Position numbers and translations under genes: made by a program. From Candidatus Brocadiaceae bacterium (GTDB lineage: Bacteria > Planctomycetota > Brocadiia > SM23-32), in the NCBI GenBank assembly GCA_003551305.1, contig PUMJ01000281.1:1-36436 (forward strand): a DNA stretch of 36,436 nt, written 5' to 3'. Positions 16,672 to 26,426 of the stretch are shown here, piece after piece. A model generated the notes under the pieces. The model saw nothing but the letters and a program-made list of their open reading frames with translations. It was not told the origin of the DNA and ran no database searches. The stretch's first letter is position 1; each line of letters opens with the position of its first letter.

Positions 16672-17718
16672 TCAGCGCGATATGCGGGCCGTGCCGCCGC
16701 CCATTATCTTGCGGGCCTCGGCCTCACTCGCCCAGTTGATGTCGCCGGGGAAGGTATGCGCCAGGGCGCTGTAGGCGGCACCGAACTGGCATATCTCCTC
16801 TATCTCCCAGCCTTCGAGCGACCCGTAGATGACGGCCGAGGAGAAGCTGTCCCCCCCGCCGACCCGGTCCACCAGTTCCAGGTCCTCGTAGATGTGGCTC
16901 AGGTGGAAGTCCTCGCCGTCGTAGAGCAGCGTGCGCCAGTCGTTCAGCAGGCCCGTCTTGGCGTTGCGCAGCGTGGTGCCCACCAGCTTCACGTTCGGGA
17001 AGCTCTTCATCGCTTCCTTCGCCACGTCCTTGTAGCTGTGCGGGTCGAGTTTGGAGTATTCCTCCGTAGTGCCGGCGGCCTTGATGCCGAGGCACTTCTC
17101 GAAATCCTCCTCGTTGCCGACCAGCACCTCCACGTAGGGGACGACCTGCTTGTTGGCCTCCTGCGCCTCCTCCGGCGACCAGAGTTTGCCCCGATAGTTC
17201 AGGTCGTAACTGGTGCGCACGCCGGCCTCCGAGGCGGCCTTGAACGCCGCGAGGGTGGTGTCCCGGAGCGTCTCCGAGAGGGCGGGGGTGATGCCGCTGC
17301 AGTGGAACCACCGGCACCCCTCGAAGATCGCCTCCCAGTCCAGCATCTCGGCCGTCATCTGGCTGACGGCGCTGTGGCCGCGGTCGTAGGTGACGGCGCT
17401 GGCGCGGGGCCCGACGCCGACCTCCAGGTGGTAGAAGCCGTTGCGCTCCCGCCCCACCCCGTCGAACTCCGCCCAGACGACGTTGCTCACGTCCACGCCG
17501 TGGGAGCGGGCGTGCTGGGCGATGAGCCGGCCGGACCAGTTTTCCACCAGGCGCGAGACCCACGCGCTGTGCAGGCCGAGGCGCGAGACGTTCACCGCCA
17601 CGTTCCATTCGGCCCCCCCGACTGACAGCTCAAGGGTTGTCGAGTTCTCCAGCCTCATGTGGTCGGGCGAGGTCAGTCGGACCATCGCTTCGCCGAATGT
17701 CACCACGTCGTAGCCCAT
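16672..17718 (-). CDS. kdgK: 2-dehydro-3-deoxygluconokinase (PfkB family)
   Basis: Phosphorylates 2-keto-3-deoxygluconate to KDPG. It is 348 aa after moving the start from 17781 to the ATG at 17718, which has GGAGG 8 nt upstream and gives the usual opening YDVVTFGEAMVRLTSP. PfkB signatures are VGGAEWNVAVNVSRLG near the N-terminus and DRVGGGDSFSSA near the C-terminus, the latter holding the catalytic Asp and anion hole (GGGD where GAGD is commonest). DLNYRGKLW is typical of KDG kinases. The aldolase gene follows on the same strand, which supports the assignment. A palindrome overlaps the candidate -10 upstream. Confidence 0.9.
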   Translation of the reverse strand: MGYDVVTFGEAMVRLTSPDHMRLENSTTLELSVGGAEWNVAVNVSRLGLHSAWVSRLVENWSGRLIAQHARSHGVDVSNVVWAEFDGVGRERNGFYHLEVGVGPRASAVTYDRGHSAVSQMTAEMLDWEAIFEGCRWFHCSGITPALSETLRDTTLAAFKAASEAGVRTSYDLNYRGKLWSPEEAQEANKQVVPYVEVLVGNEEDFEKCLGIKAAGTTEEYSKLDPHSYKDVAKEAMKSFPNVKLVGTTLRNAKTGLLNDWRTLLYDGEDFHLSHIYEDLELVDRVGGGDSFSSAVIYGSLEGWEIEEICQFGAAYSALAHTFPGDINWASEAEARKIMGGGTARISR

Positions 17719-17749
17719 CGTCAATGCCTCCGGTCTCAGGTCTGCTGGG

Positions 17750-17759
17750 GTAACGTTAC
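17750..17759. promoter_or_regulatory. Palindrome over the kdgK -10 (possible operator)
   Basis: GTAACGTTAC is a perfect 10-bp palindrome with a central CG, the style of LacI/GntR-type operators. It covers the candidate kdgK -10, about 32 nt before the ATG. Confidence 0.35.
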
Positions 17760-17781
17760 ACTTTGCGGGCGGCGCGGTCAA
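17753..17781 (-). promoter_or_regulatory. Candidate sigma-70 promoter for kdgK-eda
   Basis: On the minus strand TTGACC (5 of 6), a 17-nt spacer and TAACGT (3 of 6). The -10 is weak and lies inside the palindrome, as expected for a repressed catabolic promoter. Confidence 0.35.
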
Positions 17782-17833
17782 ACCCGACCCTGCTCATACG
17801 GCGCAGGTGTCACCGGGACTCGGCGCACGCCCA

Positions 17834-17861
17834 TTGCAGCCGGAACTGCATGCATTATACT
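17834..17861 (+). promoter_or_regulatory. Candidate sigma-70 promoter for the transaldolase gene
   Basis: TTGCAG, a 16-nt spacer and TATACT (5 of 6), about 36 nt upstream of the ATG at 17898. Confidence 0.35.
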
Positions 17862-17897
17862 GACAAGGGGGACGAGACCAACAGAAAGGGGGACGTC

Positions 17898-19172
17898 ATG
17901 CCGATAACCGACTACGGCTCCGAACTGGATGCGCGGGTACGCCGGCTTGTGCGCGAGGATTTCACGCCACACTTCGGCGAGTTGCGCGACACCTTCCCGT
18001 CCAGTCCCCTCTGGCTGCGGCTGCGGGAGCTGGGCACCGACCTCTGGCTCGACACCGGCGCACTCGACGACATAAGCGACCTGTGGACACGCGAGATGGG
18101 CGCGCTCACCACCAACAACACTCTGCTGAACCGCGAGGTGCAGACGGGCGTCTATGATGGCCTCATCGAGCGCGCGGCCGAACTGCTGGACGAGTTCCCG
18201 GACCTCTCCGAGCAGGACCGGAAGCTCGAGTTCGCCTTCATCCTCAACGCCCGCCACGGGCTGCGGCTGGTGGAGGAGTTCGACGCTTACGTCTCGGTCG
18301 AAGAGCACACCGACCTGGCCTCCGACGTCGCGGGCGCGGTCCGCTACGCGCGGCGGTTCCAGGCGGTCAGCCCCGAGCGCTTCATCGTCAAGATACCCCT
18401 TTCGCCGGCGGGGCTGCTGGGCACGCGGCGGGCCCGCCGGGCGGGCGTGCCCGTCAACCACACGCTGGGCTTCTCCGCGCGGCAGAACTACGTCGTCGCC
18501 CGCATTGCTGAGCCCGCTTTCGTCAACGTCTTTATGGGCCGGCTCAACGCCTTCGTGGCGGACAACCGCCTCGGCGACGGCGCCTGGGTGGGGGAGAAGG
18601 CCACCCTGGCCAGCCAGCGCGTCATCCGGGAGTTGCGGGACCGGCACGGCCTGGAGACGCGCCAGATCGGCGCCAGCTTCCGCGAGGGAGGGCAGGTCCG
18701 GGACCTGGCGGGGATGGACGTGATGACCGTGCCGCCGAAGGTCGCGCGCGAGTTCCTCGACCTGGGACTCGACCCCGCCGACCTGGCGGACCGGACCGAC
18801 GAGAGCTACGAGCCGCCGCTCAACGAGGAGGTGGACCCGGAGACCGTCAGGCTCAACACCCTGTGGGAGGTCGGCGAGGACCTGCGCGAGTGCGTGGACG
18901 CCCTGCTGGAGGAGGACCTGGACCGGTTCGATCCGGACCGGCTGCTCGACTTCTTCGCCGAGCACGGCTGCGGCGACGTGCTGGTGCGCTGGAGCGACCG
19001 GCAGGTCAGCACCAGCGCCGAGGAGGGCAAGATACCCGACCTGGACAACTGGCGCGACCTGCTGGCCGAGGGCGCCGTCGGGCTGGACAGCCTGATGAAC
19101 CTGGCCGGCTGGAACAGCTTCAGTGCCGACCAGCAAGCCATGGACGAACGCGTCCGCCAGATCACCGGGTAG
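17898..19172 (+). CDS. Transaldolase-family protein with long C-terminal extension
   Basis: 424 aa, longer than ordinary transaldolases (about 215-340 aa). The barrel motifs are in order: TDLWLDTG, ALTTNNTLLNREVQTG (usually TSNPT), the Schiff-base Lys K165 in RFIVKIPLSPAGL, VPVNHTLGFSARQ, FVNVFMGRLNAFV and GASFREGGQV..LAGMDVMTVPPKV. Transaldolases move a dihydroxyacetone unit between sugar phosphates, and relatives act as fructose-6-phosphate aldolases. Residues about 300-424 form a helical, acidic extension with no motif I recognise. The ATG at 17898 (AAGGGGG upstream) was preferred to the ORF-track start at 17763, which overlaps the divergent kdgK promoter. It probably belongs to the sugar-use cluster beside it. 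Confidence 0.82.
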   Translation: MPITDYGSELDARVRRLVREDFTPHFGELRDTFPSSPLWLRLRELGTDLWLDTGALDDISDLWTREMGALTTNNTLLNREVQTGVYDGLIERAAELLDEFPDLSEQDRKLEFAFILNARHGLRLVEEFDAYVSVEEHTDLASDVAGAVRYARRFQAVSPERFIVKIPLSPAGLLGTRRARRAGVPVNHTLGFSARQNYVVARIAEPAFVNVFMGRLNAFVADNRLGDGAWVGEKATLASQRVIRELRDRHGLETRQIGASFREGGQVRDLAGMDVMTVPPKVAREFLDLGLDPADLADRTDESYEPPLNEEVDPETVRLNTLWEVGEDLRECVDALLEEDLDRFDPDRLLDFFAEHGCGDVLVRWSDRQVSTSAEEGKIPDLDNWRDLLAEGAVGLDSLMNLAGWNSFSADQQAMDERVRQITG

Positions 19173-19321
19173 GACGCCACCGCCGCCCGGGAACCGGGCT
19201 GCCGGCATGCTGCGCTCCTCAGGGTGTGCCGAAGAGGCACGACGCGAGGCATAGCGCGCTTTCGCTCCGCCTGGTGGCGGGGGCGGGCGCAGCGGTTGGT
19301 CGGCGTCTCCCCGCGGCGAGT

Positions 19322-20134
19322 TCAGGCTTCGGCGGCGCGCCATTCCCCCCACGGGCATTCGGGATAGAACCACTCCAGGGCCCGGACGGCTTCCTGCGGG
19401 GCCTCCTGCAGCACGGGGGTGCGCTCGACCAGGAAGTAGTGCAGGTCGTCGGGCGTCATACGGTATGTGGCCAGCAGCACGTCCAGCGGCGTGCGGTCAC
19501 GGAAGAATTCGTTGATAAGTTCCTCGTTGCCCTCACACCGGCTGCGCACGGTGTCCAGGTCCAGCCTCCGGGCCAGGGCCGGGTTGCTGCGCACGCTGGG
19601 GTAGGTCTTCAGCCCGCCCAGGTGGGAGAACAGCAGATAGCGCTCGTAGTAGGTCTCGTGGCGGGGATTGATGGTGATGCACAGGTCATTGGCGTTCAGG
19701 ACGAGCGTGGCCAGGTCAAAAACGCGCTTCATCATCAGAAGCAGCATGGACAGGGACCTTCGGATCTCCAGACGCCGGTCCGCCAGCATGGTGACCTCCG
19801 CGACGGACCTGCCCTGGTCTCGGAGCTTCTGCACTTCCGCATGGTAAATCTCATCCATGGGCAGGCCGATGGGGCTGTCGGGGACGAGTGAGACGGTGGC
19901 GATAATCTGCCGGCTTCGCAGCACCGCCACGAACGTGACCGTCGTGGGGAAGGCGTTGAAGACAGAGAGCCGCATGCGGGAGGGATCTGGCGGCACGTAG
20001 CCGCGCTGCAGATAGCTGGAGTAGACCAGGCGGTAGGCATCCTCCAGTTCCTGCCGCGACGCGGCGGGCCTCACCGTCAGCTCCTCGGATCTGAGATCGA
20101 ACCGCTTCCGCGCTCGGCGCCTCTTTCCGGCCAC
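19322..20134 (-). CDS. FeeM-like N-acyltransferase (N-acyl amino acid synthase, GNAT-like fold)
   Basis: About 270 aa, resembling the FeeM catalytic core and the exosortase/PEP-CTERM-associated acyltransferases, which join a fatty acyl chain from acyl-ACP to an amino acid. Supporting stretches are AYRLVYSSYLQRGYVPPDPS, TFVAVLRSRQIIATVSLVPD, GLPMDEIYHAEVQKLRDQGR, VAEVTMLADRR and ITINPRHETYYERYLLF. The N-terminus is very basic (GKRRRARKRF). The start is taken as GTG at 20134, with GGGGAGAAGGG just upstream. An ATG at 20152 without a Shine-Dalgarno is the alternative, and the ORF-track start at 20227 would sit inside the leader. A near-consensus sigma-70 promoter precedes it. It diverges from the degenerate regulator gene. 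The family call is fairly sure; the product is not known. Confidence 0.78.
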   Translation of the reverse strand: MAGKRRRARKRFDLRSEELTVRPAASRQELEDAYRLVYSSYLQRGYVPPDPSRMRLSVFNAFPTTVTFVAVLRSRQIIATVSLVPDSPIGLPMDEIYHAEVQKLRDQGRSVAEVTMLADRRLEIRRSLSMLLLMMKRVFDLATLVLNANDLCITINPRHETYYERYLLFSHLGGLKTYPSVRSNPALARRLDLDTVRSRCEGNEELINEFFRDRTPLDVLLATYRMTPDDLHYFLVERTPVLQEAPQEAVRALEWFYPECPWGEWRAAEA

Positions 20135-20238
20135 GGTCCCTTCTCCCCGCATGGTCTGGACGTCGGTTAGGCCATCCGCCGACCCGCTGCACCCCCGGTC
20201 TGCATTCCGGCCCGCAGGCATACCCATGAGAACAGGGC

Positions 20239-20267
20239 ATTATACGAATCGCTCGTTCGGTTTACAA
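20239..20267 (-). promoter_or_regulatory. Strong sigma-70 promoter for the FeeM-like gene
   Basis: On the minus strand TTGTAA (4 of 6), an ideal 17-nt spacer and a perfect TATAAT. The predicted start near 20232 gives a leader of about 100 nt to the GTG at 20134. Confidence 0.6.
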
Positions 20268-20348
20268 TCCTTTTTTTGGCCGACACCGCGCACACCGCCG
20301 GGCAACGGTCGGCCTCGGCGCACTCGCTGTCCGCCCGGAGCGCCGCCG

Positions 20349-20366
20349 TGTTGAATATATCCAACA
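20349..20366. promoter_or_regulatory. Inverted repeat, candidate enhancer (UAS) for the sigma-54 promoter
   Basis: TGTTG-AATATATC-CAACA is a perfect 5-bp dyad with an 8-bp AT-rich centre. A second TGTTGAAT half-site lies 22 bp downstream (20371-20378), two helical turns away on the same face. The pair sits about 115-145 bp upstream of the -24/-12 element, the usual distance for an NtrC-type activator site. Confidence 0.45.
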
Positions 20367-20494
20367 TGCGTGTTGAATTCCATGCGACACAGCCGGTACG
20401 GGACAACATGAGGACGACCTGGCAGAAGAACTCTCGACCGGCCCTGGAGGCCGCAGAGGACGTTACTGACCGCCTCGACGGAAGCTGCCAAAGC

Positions 20495-20510
20495 TGGCAT
20501 AAGGTTTGCG
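20495..20510 (+). promoter_or_regulatory. Sigma-54 (RpoN) -24/-12 promoter
   Basis: TGGCATAAGGTTTGCG matches the TGGCAC-N5-TTGCW consensus, with GG and GC separated by exactly 10 nt. Transcription would start near 20521, which makes the ATG at 20571 the natural start of the gene downstream. Confidence 0.6.
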
Positions 20511-20570
20511 AAAGTGTGGGGCACAATGACAACTGCGGATGCGCACGGGACATCGGGTGCGGACATCAAT

Positions 20571-21914
<1,344 letters not shown>

Positions 21915-22055
21915 AACTGCAGACCTGACACGCCTGTGCCGGCGCCGAGGTCACAAGCCACTTCGGGGGGGCCGCAGGCCATAGACGAGCGGTGACGATT
22001 TCTGGAGCCGGGACGGCGCCGGCGGCGTCGGCCCGGGGGTCATCGAACGACGGTT

Positions 22056-22442
22056 GTGTTCCTGTCATGCAGGGTCCACCCATTGGATGGCGAAAGGGAA
22101 CGAAGGAAATGGCCACGCCTCGAGTTGAAGCTCAACGTTGAGTTTGCCGTCCGAGACGACGACTGCGAGTCGAGCGGCCACGGAGTAACCGAGAATGTCT
22201 CTGCGGGTGGCATCTATTTTGTCACCCCGGACTGGCGCGCGCTCCATGTGGGAGAGGACGTCGCCCTGCGGCTGTCCGGGCTGAGCGGCTACAATGAGGG
22301 CGCACTCTTCAGAACCCTGCGTGGCGAGGCAAAGATAGTCAGGCTGGAGCCACCCGAACAGCGGCGCGCCGGCCGTCCGGCCGGTGTGGCCGTGCGGTTC
22401 GAAGAACGCCCACGCGTCGAGCTTTACCGCACGCCCGCCTGA
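22056..22442 (+). CDS. PilZ-domain protein (probable c-di-GMP receptor)
   Basis: About 128 aa, a single PilZ domain. The two c-di-GMP-binding motifs are visible: the Arg-rich RRKWPRLELKLNVEFAV near the N-terminus (RxxxR-type) and TENVSAGGIYFVT (D/NxSxxG). VALRLSGL, GEAKIVRL and GVAVRFEE match the later barrel strands. Such proteins bind cyclic di-GMP and control polysaccharide secretion or motility through partners. The start is uncertain: GTG at 22056 is the ORF-track choice but lacks a Shine-Dalgarno, and a TTG at 22083 would still keep the domain. It lies 141 nt after the degenerate regulator on the same strand and converges on the response regulator gene. Confidence 0.78.
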   Translation: MFLSCRVHPLDGERERRKWPRLELKLNVEFAVRDDDCESSGHGVTENVSAGGIYFVTPDWRALHVGEDVALRLSGLSGYNEGALFRTLRGEAKIVRLEPPEQRRAGRPAGVAVRFEERPRVELYRTPA

Positions 22443-22487
22443 ACGCCGCATGCCCGCGGGCGACCGCACAGGTCCAATGGCGGCCGC

Positions 22488-23855
22488 TCAGGCGTCCATG
22501 ATGTCGTATTCATGTAATTTGTTGTACAGGGTCGTGCGGTTGACCTCGAGCTGCCGGGCCGCCTCTTTGCGGTTGCCGTCCGTGGCCTCCAGCGCCTTCA
22601 GGATCAGCTTCCGCTCCACGCGTTTCATGGCTTTTTTCAGCGGCACGACCTTCCCGTCGGGCAACAGCGGCTCCTCCGGTGGGGCCTGATCCACCGAGAT
22701 GTCCTCCGCCGTGATGTAGGGGGCCCGCGCCAGCAGAACGGCACGCTGCATGACGTTCTCCAGTTCGCGCACGTTGCCCGGCCAGTCGTACCCGGTCAGC
22801 AGCCGCATGGCATCTTCGTTGATGCCCTTGATGTCCTGGCGGGCGCTGCTGCGGTATTTTTCGACGAAATGATGGGCCAGCGGAGGTATCTCGTCCCGGC
22901 GCTCGCGCAGCGGCGGCAGGGTTATGTTCATGACGTTCACGCGGTAGTAGAGGTCCTCGCGAAACTCCTCTTGCTGGACCAGTTCGGCCAGGTCCTGGTT
23001 GGTGGCCAGTATGAGTCGGACGTCCACCTCGCGGGTGTCGTTGCTGCCGACGGGCTCGAACTTGAAGCTCTCCAGCACGCGCAGCAGCTTCATCTGCAGA
23101 GACGGGCTGGCCAGGGATATCTCATCCAGGAACAGCGTGCCCTTGTGGGCGGCCTCGAAGCGGCCGCGCTTATTGGCCACCGCGCCGCTGAAGGCGCCCT
23201 TGACGTGGCCGAACAGTTCGCTCTCCAGCAGTGTCTCCGGCAGCGTGCCGCAACTGACCTCGACGAAAGGCTGGCCCGCGCGGGGAGAGTTCATGTGGAT
23301 GGCGCGCGCCACCAGGGTCTTGCCGGTGCCGCTCTCACCGGTTATCAGCACGGTGGCGTCCGTGGCGGACATGACGTTCACCATGTCGAGCACGCGCTTC
23401 ATCCGCGGGTTACAGCAGACGAAGTTGTCCACCTGGAACGTCATGTTGAGCTGGCGGCGCAGGTCGTTGTTCTCTTCGAGCAACTGCTGCTGCTGCAGCG
23501 CCCTCTCGACGGTGAGCTTGACCTCGTCGTCGGCGATGGGCTTGGTGACGTAGTCGAACGCGCCCATCTTGATGGCGGTGACCGCGTCCTCGATGGTGCC
23601 GTATCCGGTCAGCATGATGACGGCGGTCGGCAGATTCAACTCCCGCACCTGGCTCAGCAGGTCGAACCCGCTGCCCTCCGGGAGCCTGACGTCCGTGATG
23701 GCAACGCGGAACCGCTCGCTCCCCAGCAGGTTGCGGGCCTGCTCGAGGGTCTCGGCCGCTCGCACCTGGTATCCCTCCAGGCGCAGAAACTCCGAAAGGC
23801 TCTTCAGCACGATCAGATCGTCGTCCAGTACCAGCACGGGCGTCTTATCCGGCAT
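22488..23855 (-). CDS. NtrC-family sigma-54-dependent response regulator
   Basis: 455 aa with intact receiver, AAA+ and Fis HTH domains. The receiver has the acidic pair LDDD, phospho-Asp D55 ([10 protein letters not shown]), Thr (MLTGYG) and Lys (VTKPI). The AAA+ domain has Walker A GESGTGKT (173-180), the sigma-54 loop GAFSGA (220-225, Ser replacing the common Thr), Walker B GTLFLDE, and [11 protein letters not shown]. The HTH is [16 protein letters not shown]. On phosphorylation it should activate sigma-54 promoters. Its gene starts 8 nt after the kinase stop with AGGGGG upstream, so they are a two-component pair. The set-up resembles PrsR of exosortase/PEP-CTERM systems, which is a family-level resemblance only. 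The -24/-12 promoter at 20495 is its nearest plausible target. Confidence 0.94.
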   Translation of the reverse strand: MPDKTPVLVLDDDLIVLKSLSEFLRLEGYQVRAAETLEQARNLLGSERFRVAITDVRLPEGSGFDLLSQVRELNLPTAVIMLTGYGTIEDAVTAIKMGAFDYVTKPIADDEVKLTVERALQQQQLLEENNDLRRQLNMTFQVDNFVCCNPRMKRVLDMVNVMSATDATVLITGESGTGKTLVARAIHMNSPRAGQPFVEVSCGTLPETLLESELFGHVKGAFSGAVANKRGRFEAAHKGTLFLDEISLASPSLQMKLLRVLESFKFEPVGSNDTREVDVRLILATNQDLAELVQQEEFREDLYYRVNVMNITLPPLRERRDEIPPLAHHFVEKYRSSARQDIKGINEDAMRLLTGYDWPGNVRELENVMQRAVLLARAPYITAEDISVDQAPPEEPLLPDGKVVPLKKAMKRVERKLILKALEATDGNRKEAARQLEVNRTTLYNKLHEYDIMDA

Positions 23856-23863
23856 CTTTCCCC

Positions 23864-25960
23864 CTACTCCTCCGATTCGTCAATGGGCACGGTGACTTCA
23901 AAGGTCGCGCCCTCTTCGGAGGGCAACAGGCGGATGGAGCCGCCGCGGCTGCTGAGCAGGTCTTTGCACGTCGCCAACCCCAGGCCGACACCGTTGCCTT
24001 CCCGCTTGGTTGTGAAGAAGGGCTCGAATATCTTCTCGCGTATCTCCTCCGGCACGCCGGGGCCGTTATCCGAGACCAGCATGCAGTAGTGACCGTCCTC
24101 GCGGGAAGCCTTCAGGCGGAGCGTGCCGCCGTCCTCCATTGCATCCACGGCATTGCGGATCAGGTTTTCCAGCACTTCCGGCAGCTCGATGCCTTTGTAA
24201 AGCGGCATATCGTCCTCGACTTCGATCTCGACTTCGACACCGCATTCCCGGGCCCTGTCCTGGTAGAACGCCAGCGAGTCCCGGAGCAGTTGCTCGATGC
24301 CGATGGGCTCCTGCCGGCCGGGATGGCTGCGGGAGAAGGCAAGCAGTTGGGTCACGATGTTGCCCATCCGCAGCAGCCCCTTGCGGCTTTCCTGCAGGTA
24401 GGAGCGCGCCTTGTCGGGATCCTCCTCCATGCAGCGCATGGTCAGGTGAAGAAACCGGAGGATGCCGTCCAGGGGGTTGTTCAACTCGTGGGCCACCTTG
24501 GCGGCTATCTTGCCGATGAGCGCCAGGCGCTCGGCGGCCGAGAGCTTCTCCTCCATCTCGACGTCCTCGGTCACATCGCGCACCGTGAGGATGCCGCCGA
24601 TGACGGCACCCATCGAGTCTCGCAGGGGCGAGCCGTGGATGTCAAGTATGACCGTACTCTCCTCCCGGTCGTAGCGGACACGCTGCAGGCGGAACTCCTC
24701 GCCCTCCACGACGTTGCGCAACCGGTCGTGCCACCGCTCGGGGTCAACGTCGAGGCCGTTGTCCACGGGGCCGTTTGCCAGCTCGAGCTCATCGGCCGCC
24801 GAGGCGCCCAGAAAGCTCTGGGCGGCCGCGTTGCAGGAACGCACGTGCAACTCCGGATCGTAGGCCACCACGCCGACGGGAATGCTGTCCAGGATGTCGG
24901 AGCTGAGGACGCGGAGCGCCTCGACCTGGGTGTCTTTTTCGACCACCAGGTCGGAGCAGGACTTGAAGACGCCCGTGATGCGCTCGTTGAAAAACTGGAG
25001 TTCTGACAGCACCCTGAGCGGCAGCAACAAGGCGCCGAGTTTCTGAGACAGCGTCTGAGCCAACCGGAGGTCCTCCGGCTGGAAAGGCCGGCCGCCCCGC
25101 CGCATGGTAACGCAGACGACCCCGAAAAGCTGCTCCCCGTGGCTCATGGGCGTGGCCAGGCAACTGAAGTCCGGGTAGCGCTCCGAGGGCCGGTCCTGCA
25201 GGCGGGGGATCTTGCGCGTGTCGGTGACCAGGATTGGTTCCTGCACTTCGGCCACCCAGCCGGCCAGCCCTTCGCCCAGCTTCTGGCGAAGCCCGAGCCG
25301 GCTCTCCCGCTCCGGCCCTTCGGCGGCTTTCAGCACCAGGGTCTCGGCGCGCTCGTCCCACAGGTAGATGCTGCCGGCTTCGCATTCCAGCAGGTCCATC
25401 TGGCGGTGAAGGGCCGCCTCCAGCAGCGCATCAACATCCGTCAACCCGGAGAGGGCCCGGGCGAACTCCATGACTTTCCGGGCGGTCTCGTCCTGGCGCT
25501 TGCCGGCGGCGCCCGTGACGTGCAGAGGGAAGTCAGGGCTGCCCCGCCGCTCGCGCAACTGGCTGCCCCATCGGTAACCCTCCGGCTGGAGGAACTGGCG
25601 CACCTGCTGCACGTCGGCTGAGCTGTCGAGCGCCCCCTCAACGCAGAAGATGCGCTCGCGGCCGAGCCGTTGGGCCAGCGATCGGCCGACGCCATCTACG
25701 CCGCTGGGATAGAAAACGAGGAACTTCGCGCCGGGGAGGCGTTCGCCGGCTTCCTCGATCAGGTCTTCGAATCCGTCGGGCGCCCCTGAGTCCACGGCCA
25801 CCAGCAGCGCCGCGCAAAGGTCGGGATCGGCGCTATCGAGCGCCTCGGCGAGCGAACCAACCTCTTGAACTTCGTATCCTTTCAGCCCGACCGCTTTCCG
25901 GAGGGACTCTGCCGACGCCCCGCCGGCGTTTACGACAACGATCTGTTCTCGCACGCTCAT
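23864..25960 (-). CDS. Soluble sensor histidine kinase (pseudo-receiver, GAF, PAS, HisKA, HATPase)
   Basis: 698 aa kinase of the adjacent NtrC-type regulator. Residues 1-120 look like a receiver domain without the usual phospho-Asp. A GAF domain spans about 165-315 ([37 protein letters not shown]) and a PAS domain about 350-465 ([22 protein letters not shown]). HisKA carries the phospho-acceptor H491 in [13 protein letters not shown]. HATPase_c has [10 protein letters not shown] (N box), [10 protein letters not shown] (G1), [19 protein letters not shown] (F and G2). No membrane segment is visible, so the signal is cytoplasmic, as in PrsK-like kinases. The start at 25960 ([10 protein letters not shown], purine-rich GAGGGGGTGGAAAG upstream) replaces the ORF-track 26011. 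A consensus sigma-70 promoter lies about 210 nt upstream, at the end of a pseudogene. Confidence 0.92.
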   Translation of the reverse strand: MSVREQIVVVNAGGASAESLRKAVGLKGYEVQEVGSLAEALDSADPDLCAALLVAVDSGAPDGFEDLIEEAGERLPGAKFLVFYPSGVDGVGRSLAQRLGRERIFCVEGALDSSADVQQVRQFLQPEGYRWGSQLRERRGSPDFPLHVTGAAGKRQDETARKVMEFARALSGLTDVDALLEAALHRQMDLLECEAGSIYLWDERAETLVLKAAEGPERESRLGLRQKLGEGLAGWVAEVQEPILVTDTRKIPRLQDRPSERYPDFSCLATPMSHGEQLFGVVCVTMRRGGRPFQPEDLRLAQTLSQKLGALLLPLRVLSELQFFNERITGVFKSCSDLVVEKDTQVEALRVLSSDILDSIPVGVVAYDPELHVRSCNAAAQSFLGASAADELELANGPVDNGLDVDPERWHDRLRNVVEGEEFRLQRVRYDREESTVILDIHGSPLRDSMGAVIGGILTVRDVTEDVEMEEKLSAAERLALIGKIAAKVAHELNNPLDGILRFLHLTMRCMEEDPDKARSYLQESRKGLLRMGNIVTQLLAFSRSHPGRQEPIGIEQLLRDSLAFYQDRARECGVEVEIEVEDDMPLYKGIELPEVLENLIRNAVDAMEDGGTLRLKASREDGHYCMLVSDNGPGVPEEIREKIFEPFFTTKREGNGVGLGLATCKDLLSSRGGSIRLLPSEEGATFEVTVPIDESEE

Positions 25961-26178
25961 CTTTCCACCCCCTCGCGCCCCGGTTCTTCCTGATGGGCCG
26001 CCCCGTCGCATAACAGCGAGCCGGGGGCCGCCTTCGCCTGAACTGCCGTGCTCCCCAGAACCGGAGGTTCTCCCCAGCCGCAGTCGAGCGTCGCCCGAAA
26101 AAGCGCAAAGCGCTGCGAGCCGCGCGCGACCGGACGCGGCCGCCTGACACGACCCCGCAGAATGCGAACATCGGCTCG

Positions 26179-26206
26179 ATTATAGCGCATGCTCGGCACC
26201 TGTCAA
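26179..26206 (-). promoter_or_regulatory. Consensus sigma-70 promoter for the kinase-regulator operon
   Basis: On the minus strand a perfect TTGACA, a 16-nt spacer and a perfect TATAAT, with a predicted start near 26172 and a leader of about 210 nt. The -10 includes the stop codon of the composite pseudogene. Confidence 0.65.
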
Positions 26207-26426
26207 GTTTGCTGACACAGCATCGGAGGGGTCCGGGCGGCGCAGACCGGCCTCACCCAGCTCCTCCCATACCCTGTCCATCACCTGCATCACCTCGACC
26301 CCCTCCTGCGCCGTCACGGGGGCTCTTCATCCGTCACCAGATGCGGCCGCGTGCGGCATGACAAAACACGCACCCCTGCATATCCCAATTCGGAAAGCCG
26401 CTCGCGCCGGTCACAAGTACTTTCAT
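26180..26426 (-). pseudogene. Composite remnant: NAD-dependent epimerase 5' end joined to a Gfo/Idh/MocA-like 3' end
   Basis: The ATG at 26426 opens MKVLVTGASGF, the standard start of an extended SDR epimerase, then loses frame. A second frame continues with ERLSELGYAGVRVLSCRTR, which is what should follow about eight residues later. A third frame then reads PPVTAQEGVEVMQVMDRVWE to a TAA at 26182-26180, which resembles the C-terminal end of Gfo/Idh/MocA oxidoreductases. Two deletions or rearrangements explain this. The ATG overlaps the stop of the glycosyltransferase before it (ATGA), showing that an epimerase gene was once translationally coupled to it. Nothing functional is expected. Confidence 0.65.

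Larger units (their letters stand above)
20153..20570. other. Divergent regulatory region between the FeeM-like gene and the regulator gene
   Basis: About 420 bp without a convincing gene. It holds the minus-strand TATAAT promoter, the dyad at 20349-20366 with its extra half-site, and the plus-strand -24/-12 element. The AT-rich islands within it stand out from the surrounding GC-rich sequence. Confidence 0.55.

Noticed and set aside
17778-19373. 531-aa minus-strand ORF
   Set aside because: Shadow of the transaldolase gene, with Pro/Gly/Gln-rich nonsense composition.
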